Assembly (NCBI GenBank): GCA_937896665.1
Contig: CALBNS010000059.1
Span: forward strand, 1 to 47,622
Length of the DNA stretch: 47,622 nt
DNA from: an uncultured Clostridia bacterium
GTDB lineage: Bacteria > Bacillota > Clostridia > Lachnospirales > Lachnospiraceae
Direction of reading: 5' to 3'
Below, piece after piece: positions 1 to 7,682 of the stretch. Position numbers and translations under genes: made by a program. Under the pieces are notes generated by a model. It was not told the origin of the DNA, did not search any database, and saw nothing but the letters and a program-made list of their open reading frames with translations. Position 1 is the first letter of the stretch. Each line of letters begins with the position of its first letter.

Positions 1-2
1 TA

Positions 3-128
3 AATGTTGTAGCTGCGGATCTCAATGAACTTGCGCCGATGCTAGATCAAAGTGGTGTATCTACAGCGGTTGCGTGTAAAGTTTTAAGAGAATTGATTCT
101 TGCGATTTATACAGGAAAGGAGAAATAA
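3..128 (+). CDS. speB: C-terminal end of a ureohydrolase, probably agmatinase (5' end outside window)
   Basis: Only the last 41 residues are present, entering from the left edge and ending at TAA 126-128. The tail reads as the closing helices of the arginase/agmatinase fold: an acidic 'DLNELAPMLDQSG' stretch that resembles the 'D-x-N-P-x-x-D-x-S/T-G' end of agmatinases, then a helix ending ELILAIY. Agmatinase makes putrescine and urea from agmatine, and putrescine is the substrate of the carboxynorspermidine enzymes encoded immediately downstream, so the context supports this reading. The catalytic manganese residues lie outside the window, so arginase or another ureohydrolase cannot be excluded. 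Confidence 0.72.
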   Translation, partial: NVVAADLNELAPMLDQSGVSTAVACKVLRELILAIYTGKEK

Positions 129-129
129 A

Positions 130-1389
130 ATGAGTAGAGTATTAGTTATTGGATGCGGCGGTGTCGCAAATGTTGCAATCAGAAAATGTTGTCAGGTAAG
201 TGAGGTGTTTACGGAGTTATGTATTGCAAGTCGTACAAAATCTAAGTGTGATGAGCTGGCAAAAACATTAAACAAAACAACCACTACAAAAATTACAACG
301 GCAGAAGTAAATGCAGATCGGGTTTCTGAAGTAATCGAATTAATTCGCTCTTATAAGCCGGATTTAGTTATGAATATTGCACTTCCATATCAGGATCTTA
401 CTATTATGGACGCATGTTTAGAATGTGGGGTAAATTACATGGATACAGCAAATTATGAACCAGAAAATATAGATGATCCAGAGTGGCGTGAAGTATATGA
501 AAAACGCTGTAAAGAAGCAGGTTTTTCAGCCTATTTCGACTATAGTTGGCAGTGGGCTTATCGTGAAAGATTTGAAAAAGCAGGTTTAACTGCTTTGTTA
601 GGATGTGGATTCGACCCAGGCGTAACTCAGGCTTATTGTGCTTATGCAAAAAAACATGAATTTGATACCATCTCAACCATCGACATTCTTGACTGCAATG
701 GTGGAGACCATGGTTATCCATTTGCAACAAACTTTAATCCAGAAGTTAATTTACGTGAAGTTTCTGCACCAGGAAGCTACATTGAAAATGGTAAATGGGT
801 GGAAATTCCTGCAATGAGTATCAAACGAGAATATGAGTTTGACCTCGTTGGAAAAAAAGATATGTATTTGTTACATCATGAAGAATTAGAATCCCTCGCA
901 GTTAATATCCCAGAAGTGAAAAGAATCCGCTTCTTTATGACCTTTGGACAAAGTTATTTGACACACATGAATTGTTTGGAAAATGTAGGGATGCTTTCTA
1001 CTACACCAATCAACTATGAAGGAAAAGAAATTGTTCCTATTAAGTTTTTAAAAGAACTGCTTCCAGATCCAGCAAGTCTTGGTCCACGTACTCATGGAAA
1101 AACAAACATCGGATGTATTATCACAGGGATAAAAGATGGGAAAGAAAAAGCTTATTACATATACAATGTGTGTGACCATCAAGAGTGTTACAAGGAGGTG
1201 GAAAGTCAGGCAATTAGTTATACTACAGGTGTGCCTGCGATGTGTGGAGCATTGATGCTTTTGACGGGAAAGTGGAATAAAGCAGGGGTTTACACAGTTG
1301 AAGAATTTGATCCAGATCCATTTTTAGAAGCACTTGGTAAGTACGGACTTCCTCATAAAGAGTCCTTTACTCCTGTTTTAGTGGATTAA
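130..1389 (+). CDS. Carboxynorspermidine synthase (saccharopine dehydrogenase family)
   Basis: A 419-residue NAD(P)H-dependent oxidoreductase. The N-terminal Rossmann motif is VLVIGCGGVANVA, and the length and overall sequence match the saccharopine-dehydrogenase-like carboxy(nor)spermidine dehydrogenases. In the family the enzyme condenses aspartate beta-semialdehyde with putrescine (or diaminopropane) to give carboxyspermidine, avoiding decarboxylated S-adenosylmethionine. I chose ATG 130 because AAGGAG lies about 8 bases upstream; the frame stays open a further 30 bases upstream without a ribosome site. It starts one base after the ureohydrolase stop, and its stop overlaps the open frame of the decarboxylase gene, so the three form one operon. 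Confidence is high because of the paired decarboxylase. Confidence 0.9.
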   Translation: MSRVLVIGCGGVANVAIRKCCQVSEVFTELCIASRTKSKCDELAKTLNKTTTTKITTAEVNADRVSEVIELIRSYKPDLVMNIALPYQDLTIMDACLECGVNYMDTANYEPENIDDPEWREVYEKRCKEAGFSAYFDYSWQWAYRERFEKAGLTALLGCGFDPGVTQAYCAYAKKHEFDTISTIDILDCNGGDHGYPFATNFNPEVNLREVSAPGSYIENGKWVEIPAMSIKREYEFDLVGKKDMYLLHHEELESLAVNIPEVKRIRFFMTFGQSYLTHMNCLENVGMLSTTPINYEGKEIVPIKFLKELLPDPASLGPRTHGKTNIGCIITGIKDGKEKAYYIYNVCDHQECYKEVESQAISYTTGVPAMCGALMLLTGKWNKAGVYTVEEFDPDPFLEALGKYGLPHKESFTPVLVD

Positions 1390-1403
1390 TGGGTGGAGGT
1401 GCT

Positions 1404-2618
1404 ATGATGGAACATCTAGCTTTTGTATCCCTAGAAGGAAAGTCTTCCCAATATTGGTTTTCTAACCTTCCGACACCGAGCTATATTATTGAGGAAGGTC
1501 GCCTTTTGGAAAATGCAAAAATATTGGAAGGTGTAATAAGAAACACTGGATGCAAGATATTACTTGCTCAAAAAGCATTTTCCAATTATGATTTTTATCC
1601 GCTTTTATCCCCTTTTATCAGTGGGACTGAAGCAAGCGGATTATATGAGGCACGGCTTGGAGCAGAGGAAATGCCAGGAAAGGAAGTGCATGTATTTTGT
1701 GCGGCATATCGAGATGATGAATTTGAGCAAATTTTAAATTATGCGGATCACATTGTCTTTAATTCTGTTACACAGTTAAAACGATTTGGTTTGAGTGCAA
1801 AGAAGCAAGGAAAAAGCATTGGCATTCGAATCAATCCGGAATGTTCAACTCAGGATGGAAAGGATATTTATGATCCATGTGCATCTGGCAGTCGACTGGG
1901 CGTTACCAGGAGTGTCTGGGAGAAAGAGATGACAGAGGAATGGATTCAACTTTTAGATGGTTTGCATTTCCATACGCTTTGTGAGCAGAATGTTGATGCC
2001 CTTGAAACTACAATTGAAGCAGTAGAAGAAAAATTTGGTGATATTTTACAAAGGATACAGTGGCTAAATATGGGCGGCGGACATCATATTACTAGAGAAG
2101 ATTATGATGTAGCACGGTTAGAACAAATAATACAGCGGGTACAAACAAAGTGGAAGGTGTCTGTGTATCTGGAACCAGGGGAAGCTGTTGCATTGAATGC
2201 TGGATACCTAGTATGCCGCATTTTGGATATCGTACAAAACGGAAATGTAAAAAATGCAATTCTAGATGTGAGTGCGGCATGTCATATGCCGGATGTTATA
2301 GAAATGCCGTATCATCCACCACTTTATGGGTCAAGCAATGGTGGAAAGGATGAATTCATGTATCGCTTGACCGGTCCTACGTGTCTTTCGGGAGATATTA
2401 TTGGTGATTATTATTTTTCAGATAAATTGAAAATTAATGATATTCTTGTGTTTGGAGATATGGCTATTTATTCTATGTGTAAGAATAACACTTTTAATGG
2501 AATGCCATTACCAAATATTTATCGAAAAACCCAGAATCATACGTTTGAGAAGCTGACTGATTTTGGGTATTCGGATTTTAAGATGAGACTTGGAAAAAGG
2601 AAGGAGGAAACATATTGA
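1404..2618 (+). CDS. nspC: Carboxynorspermidine decarboxylase
   Basis: A 404-residue PLP-dependent fold-III (alanine-racemase-like) decarboxylase. It begins with a 'LPTPSYIIEEGRL' motif typical of NspC, with a PLP-lysine region around ILLAQKAFSNYD, a glycine-rich 'NMGGGHH' phosphate-binding loop, 'YLEPGEA' and a C-terminal 'GPTCLSGD' active-site cysteine motif. It removes CO2 from carboxyspermidine/carboxynorspermidine to yield spermidine/norspermidine. The frame is open from an ATG at 1389 that overlaps the previous stop, but GGTGGAGGT at 1392-1400 points to ATG 1404 (or 1407) as the start. It is co-transcribed with the dehydrogenase. Confidence 0.9.
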   Translation: MMEHLAFVSLEGKSSQYWFSNLPTPSYIIEEGRLLENAKILEGVIRNTGCKILLAQKAFSNYDFYPLLSPFISGTEASGLYEARLGAEEMPGKEVHVFCAAYRDDEFEQILNYADHIVFNSVTQLKRFGLSAKKQGKSIGIRINPECSTQDGKDIYDPCASGSRLGVTRSVWEKEMTEEWIQLLDGLHFHTLCEQNVDALETTIEAVEEKFGDILQRIQWLNMGGGHHITREDYDVARLEQIIQRVQTKWKVSVYLEPGEAVALNAGYLVCRILDIVQNGNVKNAILDVSAACHMPDVIEMPYHPPLYGSSNGGKDEFMYRLTGPTCLSGDIIGDYYFSDKLKINDILVFGDMAIYSMCKNNTFNGMPLPNIYRKTQNHTFEKLTDFGYSDFKMRLGKRKEETY

Positions 2619-2962
2619 ATATAAAAGAAGTCAGTAATGTCTATGGATTATCGGCTGATACGTTACGTTATTATGAAAGAATCGGTATTATCCCAGCGGT
2701 AACTAGAACGGAAAATGGTATACGAAACTATTCAGATGAGGATCTATGTTGGGTCGCATTGGCTGCGCAGATGAAAGATCTCGAGTTTTCTATAGAAATG
2801 ATGCTTCGACATGTGGAGTATTGTTCGGAAAATAATATGTCTCCTTGCCTTAACCCAGAAATGCTATCACAGTATAGAGAGGTTTTGATTGAAAAAAGGA
2901 ATCATCTCAATGAAACACTGATTAAAATTGAGGAAACAATCCAGTTGAGTAGAGTAGAATAG
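2615..2962 (+). CDS. MerR family transcriptional regulator
   Basis: A 115-residue protein with an N-terminal winged helix-turn-helix (IKEVSNVYGLSADTLRYYERIGIIP, then R-x-x-N-G-I-R-N-Y) and a short C-terminal coiled coil. It lacks the metal-binding cysteine pattern of classical MerR/CueR, so it belongs to the broader MerR group that responds to organic or redox signals. The start is TTG 2615, overlapping the nspC stop, with AAGGAGG at 2600-2606; no ATG fits. It may have controlled the now broken alpha/beta-hydrolase gene that follows, an arrangement common for this family. Confidence 0.85.
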   Translation: MNIKEVSNVYGLSADTLRYYERIGIIPAVTRTENGIRNYSDEDLCWVALAAQMKDLEFSIEMMLRHVEYCSENNMSPCLNPEMLSQYREVLIEKRNHLNETLIKIEETIQLSRVE

Positions 2963-2975
2963 GCATTAAAAAAAT

Positions 2976-3460
2976 AAGGTGGTATTTTATCATGGAGAGT
3001 GCTGTCGAAATTTACATAATTCGGGAGAAGTTCGGGAAAAAGATGGGATAAAAGAGGATGTTCGTGATAAATTCGGAGAAAATGCTGCCAAAATTGCAGG
3101 ATTGCTGTCTTGGTATCCTTTAAACAGACTGGGGGATTAAGCAAAGATGAGATAAAGCAACAAAGGATTTTGTGGAAAAGAAACGGAATGAATAATTGTT
3201 TTATAAATGAAGCGAAGAAAGTAATGGATAATGCAGTTATTGTTGAAGAGTCCGGTGGAATAGAGTGTCCAACATTGTTATTCGTATCAAATGGTACACA
3301 GGTATCTCCTAATTGGATTGATAATCAGCAGGAGTTTGCGAAACAGATGAAAGCGAAGGTTGTGTATTTTGATTGTGGTCACTATATTCACTATTTTAAA
3401 AGTGATGAAATGTATCAATCCATAACTAAATTTACGGACAAATTATCCCCCAAAATATAA
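2976..3460 (+). pseudogene. Alpha/beta-hydrolase remnant, internally deleted and frameshifted
   Basis: A 5' piece in one frame begins VVFYHGE (a typical hydrolase beta-strand plus HG oxyanion motif) and ends at a stop near 3138. A 3' piece in another frame (3110-3460) carries the last strand and catalytic-His region, reading 'IECPTLLFVSNGTQVSPNW' and then 'YFDCGHYIHY'. The nucleophile elbow (GxSxG) is missing, so a central segment was lost and the frame shifts near 3115-3140. This is a decayed lipase/hydrolase-type gene next to a MerR regulator. Confidence 0.6.
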
Positions 3461-3474
3461 TTAAAGAGGTTCAA

Positions 3475-3588
3475 ATGGAATACATAGAAGCAATAGAAAA
3501 AGATATAGATTCCGTTGATGTTAAAAAACAGAATTGTAGCAACGATAGATTGATGCTGAATGATATGAGAATAATAGGAAGGTGGTAA
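3475..3588 (+). CDS. Short ORF of unknown nature (37 aa), possibly a gene remnant
   Basis: This reading frame starts at ATG 3475 after AAAGAGGTTC and stops three bases before the acetyltransferase start. The peptide is hydrophilic with a basic end (MRIIGRW) and matches nothing I recognise. Because it lies between a decayed hydrolase and an intact GNAT gene, it is more likely a leftover C-terminus or a leader than an independent gene. Confidence 0.2.
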   Translation: MEYIEAIEKDIDSVDVKKQNCSNDRLMLNDMRIIGRW

Positions 3589-3590
3589 AC

Positions 3591-4103
3591 ATGAATTGCA
3601 GGATAAGAAAATGGGAGTTGGCGGATGCAAAAGATTTGGCGGCGGCTCTTTCTAATACCAAAATACAAGATAATCTTCGGGATGGATTACCATATCCTTA
3701 TACTGAACAAGATGGCATAGATTATATTTCTGCCATGCTCTCAGCAGATGAAAATGATACATTTGCTTTTGCAATTACAGTAGAGGGAAAAGTGATTGGC
3801 AGTATTGGTGTTTTCCGACAAGGTAATATACATAGGCAGACAGCCGAAGTTGGATATTATATTGCAGAAGAATATTGGGGCAAAGGAATAATGACCGAAG
3901 CTATAAAACAAACATGCAAGTATGTGTTTGATAAAAGTGATATTATTCGTATTTATGCAGAGCCATTTGCATACAATGTGGCATCTTGTAGGGCGCTTGA
4001 AAAAGCAGGTTTTCAGTATGAGGGAACATTGAGAAAAAATGCTGTGAAGAATGGCAAAATTATTGACATGAAGATGTATTCATTGCTGAGAACAGAAATA
4101 TAA
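3591..4103 (+). CDS. GNAT family N-acetyltransferase (RimJ/RimL-like)
   Basis: A 170-residue acetyltransferase of the RimJ/RimL/SpeG-like branch. It opens with 'RIRKWELADAKDLA', has the central strand 'IGSIGVFR', the acetyl-CoA loop region 'VGYYIAEEYWGKGIMTEA' (Q/R-x-x-G-x-G/A type, here YWGKGI) and the closing 'NVASCRALEKAGFQYEGTLR' motif. These enzymes move an acetyl group from acetyl-CoA to an amine; the substrate cannot be read from the sequence. ATG 3591 follows AGGAAGGTGG. It looks intact although its neighbours on both sides are decayed. Confidence 0.88.
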   Translation: MNCRIRKWELADAKDLAAALSNTKIQDNLRDGLPYPYTEQDGIDYISAMLSADENDTFAFAITVEGKVIGSIGVFRQGNIHRQTAEVGYYIAEEYWGKGIMTEAIKQTCKYVFDKSDIIRIYAEPFAYNVASCRALEKAGFQYEGTLRKNAVKNGKIIDMKMYSLLRTEI

Positions 4104-4134
4104 GTAGATAAAATTACAAAATTTGGAGGTTATT

Positions 4135-4767
4135 ATGGCTTTTGATTTTAAGAAAGAATATAAAGAATTCTATATGCCGAAGAATAAACCGGAAATTGTA
4201 AATGTGCCGAAAGCTAATTATATTGCTGTTAGGGGTAAAGGTAATCCGAATGAAGAAGGTGGAGCATATCAGCAGGCAATTAGTGTATTATATGCGGTTG
4301 CGTATACATTAAAAATGAGCTACAAGACAGATTATAAGATAGAAGGATTCTATGAATATGTTGTACCACCACTTGAAGGCTTTTGGTGGCAGGATAATGT
4401 TGATGGAGTAGATTATACCAATAAGTCTGCCTTTAATTGGATTTCAGTCATTAGATTGCCGGATTTTGTTTCTAAAAAGGATTTTGATTGGGCAGTAGAA
4501 ACAGCAACCAAAAAGAAAAAGCTGGATTGTTCGTCAGCAGAATACATAACGATTGATGAGGGATTATGTGTTCAGATTATGCACTTGGGGTCATTTGACG
4601 ATGAACCTGCAACAGTTGCATTGATGGATGACTATTTGCAGCGGAACGGATATGTAAATGATATGAACAAAGATAGGTTACATCATGAGATTTATATGTC
4701 TGATGCAAGAAAAGTAGCTCCGGAAAAGTGGAAAACTATTATTAGACATCCAATTAGAAAAGTATAG
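4135..4767 (+). CDS. GyrI-like small-molecule-binding domain protein
   Basis: A 210-residue stand-alone GyrI-like (SHS2-fold) protein, recognised from the opening 'FDFKKEYKEFYMPKNKP', the strand 'YIAVRGKGNPNEE' and the C-terminal 'HHEIYMSDARKVAPEKWKTI'. Family members bind, and sometimes hydrolyse, small lipophilic compounds; there is no DNA-binding domain here. ATG 4135 is preceded by TTGGAGGTT; an upstream in-frame start at 4123 would swallow that ribosome site. It probably belongs to a stress/drug-response cassette with the GNAT gene 31 bases upstream. Confidence 0.85.
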   Translation: MAFDFKKEYKEFYMPKNKPEIVNVPKANYIAVRGKGNPNEEGGAYQQAISVLYAVAYTLKMSYKTDYKIEGFYEYVVPPLEGFWWQDNVDGVDYTNKSAFNWISVIRLPDFVSKKDFDWAVETATKKKKLDCSSAEYITIDEGLCVQIMHLGSFDDEPATVALMDDYLQRNGYVNDMNKDRLHHEIYMSDARKVAPEKWKTIIRHPIRKV

Positions 4768-4815
4768 GTCGGGAACAGGAATACAAATTTTGAATTCTAC
4801 AGTGAGGTGCTTGTA

Positions 4816-5033
4816 ATGAAAAAACAAGCAATTTCATATATTGGAAGAGTCCTTGTGCAGAAGATAGGAAGGGTTGTTCTTATATATGCTTGGTGCAAAA
4901 TTTACCTTGACATATGCAGGAAGTATCTACTTTATTTATAGCAACGATTATTATCTCTTTGGTATTGTTCAAATCAAATGAAGAAACGCTCGCACAAAGA
5001 GGAAAAACAGATACAAATTCTCAGATTCAGTGA
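4816..5033 (+). pseudogene. Remnant of a membrane transporter C-terminus (MFS-like)
   Basis: No single frame is open. A frame ending at TGA 5031 reads a hydrophobic helix then a charged tail (FIATIIISLVLF, then KSNEETLAQRGKT), which looks like the last transmembrane helix and cytoplasmic tail of a major-facilitator transporter. Just upstream another frame contains 'AKFTLTYAGSIYF', consistent with the preceding helix after a frameshift. A short ORF from ATG 4816 (41 aa) is probably part of the same debris. Family assignment is tentative. Confidence 0.4.
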
Positions 5034-5124
5034 AACACTTTGTACAGCCTACACAAAATTCTCCAAAATCTTTTGGAAGAAAAAATTCTTTTATATCCTC
5101 ACTTATTTTTTCTGCCAACATATG

Positions 5125-5502
5125 AGTACAAAATGTCCGCATTATGAAAAACTAAAGCCGCTTACGGACGCAATGGCTGCCGGAGCTGGTATGAAATCGA
5201 CAAATAAAGATATGATGGACAGCTTGTTTTTCTGGGGAGTAGCTAAAAGATATAAATATGGAGTAGGTGTTGCGGCGGTTGATTGGAACGGTGTAAGCGA
5301 AAAGAAAAAGAGAGTAATTGATAAAACAACATCAAGTATTGCGAAGAAAATTATACATAATTCAGGAAATGTTAAACCAGGGATAAAAACTAAGGGAATG
5401 TTTTGGGTAATGCGTTTAATGCAGAAGAATGGTTTTAATCCTCGTGATGTCGAACATTGGAAATCAAAGGGATGGACAGAGAAAAAGAGACCTTGGAAAT
5501 GA
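5125..5502 (+). pseudogene. NAD(P)H-dependent FMN oxidoreductase, C-terminal fragment
   Basis: The last ~125 codons of a flavodoxin-fold oxidoreductase are present: 'KLKPLTDAMAAGAGMKS', 'MMDSLFFWGVAKRYKYGVGV', and the characteristic ending 'EHWKSKGWTEKKRPWK'. The N-terminal FMN-binding part is missing; the frame continues upstream to 4978, but that sequence reads as transporter debris and unrelated residues. The next gene starts inside its last codon (ATGA overlap at 5499-5502), showing that an originally coupled gene pair has lost the front of its first member. Confidence 0.6.
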
Positions 5503-6125
5503 ATTTGAAGCTTACGCATTGTTTTATGGAGGAATTGTTTGTGGTAAGTAAATTAAGATATGGTAATACAAATACATTCTTTATTCGTGGAATAAGTGGT
5601 AATCTGCTTGTTGACACAGATTATGTAGGAACATTGCCGGCATTTTTTAGAGTTATTAAAGAGAACGATATAAAAATCAGCGACATTACATATGTTTTAG
5701 CTACACATTATCACCCTGACCATATAGGTTTAGTAAGTGAATTAATGAAACAAGGGGTAAAACGTCTATTAGTTGATGAACAATGCTCGTATGTTCATTT
5801 TGCAGATGAGATTTTCAGTAGAGATAAACACTTGAAGTATGAACCTATAAATACAGATGATGCAATCATTGTTAGTAGGGAGGATAGTAGGAAATTTCTT
5901 AAAAGCATAGGCATTGATGGAGAAATTATATCGACAGCAAGCCATAGCGAGGATAGTATATCTTTGATTTTGGATAATGGAGTTTGTATTGTAGGTGATT
6001 TAGAACCTATCGAATATCTAGGGGCTTATGATGAGAATATCAGTCTGAAAGAGGATTGGGAATTTGTTATGAGTTATAATCCTCAAATTATTTACTATGC
6101 TCATGCAAATGAAAAAGCATTGTAA
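5499..6125 (+). CDS. MBL-fold metallo-hydrolase
   Basis: A 208-residue metallo-beta-lactamase-fold protein. It has the metal motif 'ATHYHPDHIG' (H-x-H-x-D-H), 'STASHSEDS' with the third-position histidine, and 'CIVGDLEP' with the bridging aspartate. Such proteins are usually hydrolases or quorum-quenching/stress enzymes; the substrate is unknown. I give ATG 5499, overlapping the upstream oxidoreductase stop, but ATG 5526 is also possible because a GGAGG-like stretch lies nearby. The final histidine region is 'IIYYAHANEKAL', slightly short of the family's usual length. Confidence 0.8.
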   Translation: MNLKLTHCFMEELFVVSKLRYGNTNTFFIRGISGNLLVDTDYVGTLPAFFRVIKENDIKISDITYVLATHYHPDHIGLVSELMKQGVKRLLVDEQCSYVHFADEIFSRDKHLKYEPINTDDAIIVSREDSRKFLKSIGIDGEIISTASHSEDSISLILDNGVCIVGDLEPIEYLGAYDENISLKEDWEFVMSYNPQIIYYAHANEKAL

Positions 6126-6254
6126 GGGACAACTTTTAGTTCTTTAGAGCTTTTTAAAGAAGGAATTTTTATTATTTGTGCAGAGAAGAAGGCGGGTAAC
6201 AGTTCAGCCTTCGCATAGTTAAAATGGAGAAATTCAAAAAGTTTTTTACAGCTA

Positions 6255-6408
6255 TTATCCACGGAAACAGGCATTTTTTATCTTCCAAAAAGAAAAAAAT
6301 GCTTCCCTGTGGATAAGTCACTTCTATATAGTGTTGAAATGATACTTTTTCGTCTGAAATGAATTGTTAATTTCAAAAGTTTTCCCTTTTATTTTTCTTT
6401 TATCCACC
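6255..6408. repeat. Cluster of three DnaA-box-like sites within an imperfect hairpin region
   Basis: TTATCCACG at 6255-6263, TGTGGATAA at 6308-6316 (a perfect TTATCCACA on the minus strand) and TTATCCACC at 6400-6408. The first two form the outer arms of a ~60-base imperfect inverted repeat whose inner arms are GCATTTTTT and AAAAAAATGC. The arrangement could be a replication-initiator site of a lost element, DnaA regulatory boxes, or simply a hairpin. Confidence 0.4.
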
Positions 6409-6451
6409 GTCATTTTGACGAAGCATGGTTTTGAACAATTCGCTTTTTTGA

Positions 6452-6482
6452 TGTTTCTGATAAACTATGTTTATCAGAAACA
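6452..6482. repeat. Perfect palindrome, 14-bp arms with a 3-base centre
   Basis: TGTTTCTGATAAAC, then TAT, then GTTTATCAGAAACA. The arms match at all 14 positions. There is no T-tract immediately after it, so it is not a standard terminator; operator, recombination site or resolvase-type site are open options. Confidence 0.6.
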
Positions 6483-6853
6483 CACAGAACTGTTAAGAGT
6501 GAGTGGAAGTGATGCTCAGACATAATTTGCCAGTAATAAGAAGGAGTAAAGAAACAAGAGATACAAGAGATTATTTTGAGAAGAGAGAGAATGAAACTAA
6601 AGATTTAAAAGGAATGGAACCCGATATAAAGAAAATGTTGCAATTGATGTATTGCAAAAGAGAATACAGGATAATGAGATAATCTTTTTAAAGGGTAATA
6701 AATATGATACTCTTGTAGGAAAAGGTTTGCAGGTAACAGGGTAAAGAAGAAGCTTACAAGTCAGTATAGTCTTCTCAGCTGGTTCCATACTAGTATTGAT
6801 AGAAGCACATATAGATGATTTTCATTTAAAAATTGAAAAATATGTGAAACATG

Positions 6854-6892
6854 TGCCGCAAATCTTGAAAAACTCTTGATTTGTGGCATAAT
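6854..6892 (+). promoter_or_regulatory. Inverted repeat overlapping a candidate promoter
   Basis: TGCCGCAAATC (6854-6864) is repeated inverted as GATTTGTGGCA (6878-6888) with one G-T pair. A possible promoter, TTGAAA (6865-6870), 16 bases, CATAAT (6887-6892), lies across the repeat, so a repressor bound here would block it. It sits just upstream of a truncated ATPase gene start. Confidence 0.4.
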
Positions 6893-6920
6893 GTTTATAT
6901 ATTGAAATGAAGATGATGCT

Positions 6921-6998
6921 ATGTATATTAAGCGTGAGAGATATTTAAGTAAAATCAGACCTTTTTATGATGTAGATTTGATAAAGAACATATTATAA
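6921..6998 (+). pseudogene. N-terminal stub of an AAA ATPase (DUF4143/COG1373 type)
   Basis: 25 codons beginning MYIKRERYLSKIRPFYD. This is the usual opening of DUF4143 AAA ATPases, which normally continue 'SDLIKVITGIRRCGKS' into the P-loop. Here the frame ends (DLIKNIL, TAA 6996) before the P-loop, and a WYL-domain fragment follows at once, so a deletion removed the rest. Confidence 0.5.
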
Positions 6999-7000
6999 AT

Positions 7001-7189
7001 AACAATTTTGAGGATTTGCAGTTTGAAAAAATCAGAACTGCTGATAAGTTAAATAAGTATGTTACCGGACTTATTAAGGATGAAAATAATGGTTGCTTCG
7101 GATGGGTATTCGGCTTTGGCGGAAAGCTTCAGATACTTGCACCGGAAAGTGTAAAAGAACAGTATCGGCAGATGATTGAAAGGGCATAA
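7001..7189 (+). pseudogene. C-terminal fragment of a WYL-domain transcriptional regulator
   Basis: An open stretch of 62 codons with no start ends 'FGWVFGFGGKLQILAPESVKEQYRQMIERA' when read in two parts: FGWVFGFGGKLQIL, then APESVKEQYRQMIERA. This matches the closing strand and helix of WYL regulators. It abuts the ATPase stub, so the two fragments were joined by a deletion. Confidence 0.6.
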
Positions 7190-7224
7190 CAGGATTTGAA
7201 GCAAACAGAAATGAGGTAGCAGTG

Positions 7225-7443
7225 ATGGATAGAGACCCGTTTAAGGAATGTTTGAAAGAGTCCGAGCCTGATAAAGCCAGTAAAGGTTACGCTTGGAGTA
7301 CGGCAATCAGACTTCAGGTCGTGGACGGACTGAAGCCATCTAAATATTTAATCGATACTGCCATTCAAAATATTGAGGGCAAAATCACAATAAAAGAAGC
7401 ACAGAATCTCATAGATACACCATCTTGCAGTTTTTATTTCTAG
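7225..7443 (+). pseudogene. Fic-family N-terminal (VbhA-like antitoxin) segment, truncated
   Basis: 72 codons with the sequence style of the small helical domain found at the start of clostridial Fic proteins: 'DPFKECLKESEPDKASKGYA' then 'LIDTAIQNIEGKITIKEAQ' and 'LID'. In intact proteins this segment carries the inhibitory helix and is followed by the Fic fold with HxFxxGNGR. Here the frame ends after 'DTPSCSFYF' and no Fic core follows. ATG 7225 (or GTG 7222) has GAGGTAG upstream. It may still be translated, but is probably an orphan relic. Confidence 0.55.
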
Positions 7444-7509
7444 ACTGTGGCAAGCCTGTGTCAGGTCACGGAAAGGGTAAATATAAATTCAAAGAATAGA
7501 GCTTATGAT

Positions 7510-7602
7510 ATGAAGAACATTGAGGCTGAAGAAGATGAATTTTGGACGTATATTCTTAATTTGATAAATCAAGGGTATAGGATTCAGCAGTCTAAGCCTT
7601 AA
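7510..7602 (+). pseudogene. Short C-terminal-like fragment of an unidentified protein
   Basis: A 30-codon frame (MKNIEAEEDEFWTYILNL...) that stops at 7602. Just upstream an open stretch reads DCGKPVSGHGKGKYKFKE, ending near 7500. Both look like tails of lost genes; neither is recognised. The 7444-7682 interval otherwise holds only the ribosome site of the next gene. Confidence 0.25.
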
Positions 7603-7682
7603 GAAATTCTATGAGATTCTCTCGCTCAACCTAATATAAACCTCATAGCATATATTAATTTCAAGGAAGGATTATGTTTATA

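Larger units (their letters stand above)
6126..6920. other. Gene-poor accessory stretch with repeats and debris
   Basis: There is no convincing gene in about 800 bases. The stretch holds three DnaA-box-like sites, a perfect 14-bp-arm palindrome and an inverted repeat overlapping a possible promoter (listed separately). A 56-codon frame from ATG 6511 to TAA 6681 encodes a charged peptide (KETRDTRDYFEKRENETKD) that I cannot assign; it may be a remnant of a mobile-element gene. Confidence 0.5.
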
